From contig SFGF01000005.1 in the NCBI GenBank assembly GCA_004556655.1, positions 1-64,000 on the forward strand: a stretch of 64,000 nt of DNA, written 5' to 3'. The DNA comes from Lachnospiraceae bacterium. GTDB lineage: Bacteria > Bacillota > Clostridia > Lachnospirales > Lachnospiraceae. The translations under genes were made by a program, and so were the position numbers. Position 1 is the stretch's first letter. Every line of letters begins with the position of its first letter. The notes under the pieces were generated by a model, which saw nothing but the letters and a program-made list of their open reading frames with translations, did not search any database and was not told the origin of the DNA. This document shows, one piece after another, positions 63,038-64,000 of the stretch.

Positions 63038-64000
63038 TCCCTCAACACCTCCGAACTATTTGTCAGCGCTTTTCGATCAATTTTTCCATTTGGTGTAAGC
63101 GGCATATGTGTTACCCTGCAAAAACGGTTTGGAAGCATAAATGCCGGAAGCCGCTCACTCATCTGCCGTTTTAATTCTCGTTTTTCTATATCACCCTCAT
63201 AGAATGCCAAAATTTTCTTATTTTCCGTGTCAAAAATACAACAGGCTCTTACGATCGATTCCACCTGCTCCATGGCAGCTTCTATCTCACCCAGTTCGAT
63301 CCGGTGCCCCATGTGTTTGATCTGAAAATCCTTCCGGGAAGAAAAATACAGTTTGCGGTCCACACCATAATATCCCATGTCCCCGGTACGATACATCCTC
63401 TCCGGATAGCAGTGATTCAGTGGATTTTGCACAAATACCCTCTCTGTCTGCTTATGATTTCTGTAATATCCCAGAGCCAGTCCTGTTCCTGTTACACAGA
63501 TTTCTCCTTCTATCCCCGGCTCGGATATCTCTCTGTTCTTCTCATCTAACAAAATTACGGTCTCATTTGGAAATGCATTTCCAATCGGAAGGTTTTCTCC
63601 CGGCTGAAATTCCCGATCCACAATATAATACGTACAGTTACAGGTAATTTCCGTAGGACCATATAAATTGACATACATGGCATCCGGAAGATATCTGCGC
63701 CACAGATTCAGATGTTTGACCGGCATCATTTCCCCTGAAAACAACACTTTTTTAATCTGATTCGGCACTCTGTACTCAAATCCCCGAAGCGTCGTTATGA
63801 TACACAAAGCTGAAACTGCCCAGATCAAGGTTGTCACCCGGCGTTCACACAGGAAATCAAGAAGCTGTGTCGGGAAAGAAAACATTCTTTTCGGAATGAT
63901 TTCCACCCTTGCTCCTGTTTTCAGACCGGAATAAATATCCTTCACAGAAACATCAAAATCCCAGGGAGCCTGATTGCCAATTACATCCTCTCCGGTAATT
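63034..64000 (-). CDS. AMP-forming amino acid adenylation enzyme (DltA-like), partial
   Basis: The 3' part of an adenylate-forming ligase; the gene runs off the window at 64000, so the N-terminus, including the first ATP motif, is missing. Visible core text: GNQAPWDFDVSVKDIYSGL (matches DltA region), LYGPTEITCNCTYYIV (A5), GEICVTGTGLALGYY (A6), YRTGDMGYY (A7), KHMGHRIELGEIE (A8) and NGKIDRKAL (A10). The C-terminal lysine of A10 is present. It would load an amino acid onto the downstream carrier. Specificity residues lie partly outside the window. It overlaps the decarboxylase start by four bases (ATGA). Confidence 0.9.
   Translation of the reverse strand, partial: ITGEDVIGNQAPWDFDVSVKDIYSGLKTGARVEIIPKRMFSFPTQLLDFLCERRVTTLIWAVSALCIITTLRGFEYRVPNQIKKVLFSGEMMPVKHLNLWRRYLPDAMYVNLYGPTEITCNCTYYIVDREFQPGENLPIGNAFPNETVILLDEKNREISEPGIEGEICVTGTGLALGYYRNHKQTERVFVQNPLNHCYPERMYRTGDMGYYGVDRKLYFSSRKDFQIKHMGHRIELGEIEAAMEQVESIVRACCIFDTENKKILAFYEGDIEKRELKRQMSERLPAFMLPNRFCRVTHMPLTPNGKIDRKALTNSSEVLRE

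Overview
The window looks like a chromosomal segment of a low-GC, endospore-forming Gram-positive anaerobe, most likely a gut Lachnospiraceae (Blautia/Ruminococcus-like). Reasons: strong AGGAGG ribosome binding sites, sigma-A type promoters, sporulation genes (gpr, spoIIP, a free Spo0A DNA-binding domain), teichoic-acid-type genes, choline-binding-type repeat proteins, and a conserved Firmicutes gene order (comEA, comEC, holA, rpsT, gpr, spoIIP, lepA, hemW). The genus is inference; no rRNA or tRNA gene was found in the window.

Region 1 (1-9.9 kb) holds surface genes. They are a secreted metallo-beta-lactamase-fold protein with inserted Cna-B-like domains and choline-binding-type repeats, a DacA carboxypeptidase, a GT-C-like membrane protein convergent with a GT2-GtrA fusion, and a membrane-anchored InlB-B-repeat protein.

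Region 2 (9.95-22.3 kb, minus strand) is one 11-gene operon behind a TTGAAA-N17-TATAAT promoter. It encodes a sugar dehydratase, an acyltransferase, a priming sugar-phosphate transferase fused to a GT2, UDP-galactopyranose mutase, three CDP-glycerol glycerophosphotransferases, TagD, the TagGH exporter and a DPM1-like transferase. Together they suggest a glycerol-phosphate-rich, probably galactofuranose-containing wall polymer.

Region 3 (22.3-28.5 kb) has two paralogous choline-binding-repeat L,D-transpeptidases, a LicC-type phosphocholine cytidylyltransferase, and a stand-alone Spo0A C-terminal domain gene preceded by an exact 0A box. A short intergenic stretch rich in inverted repeats follows.

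Region 4 (28.5-58 kb) is mostly housekeeping: rlmD, a lipoprotein, cdaA-cdaR (c-di-AMP), two unknown membrane proteins, comF-recD2, mreB/mbl, uvrA, hemW, lepA, spoIIP, gpr, rpsT, holA, comEC, a GerMN lipoprotein, a two-component system, comEA and a PurF-like protein without the usual N-terminal cysteine. An SPFH gene plus a 57-residue ribbon-helix-helix gene sits between hemW and lepA, with a promoter surrounded by repeated ATATCA hexamers.

Region 5 (58-64 kb, minus strand) has a DUF4234/zinc-ribbon protein and then a Dlt-like operon that runs off the window edge: adenylation enzyme, fold-type III PLP decarboxylase, carrier protein, MBOAT acyltransferase and DltD-like protein. The decarboxylase inside a Dlt-like pathway is the best candidate for an undescribed system. 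It suggests that a carrier-bound amino acid could be decarboxylated before export and attached to a surface polymer.
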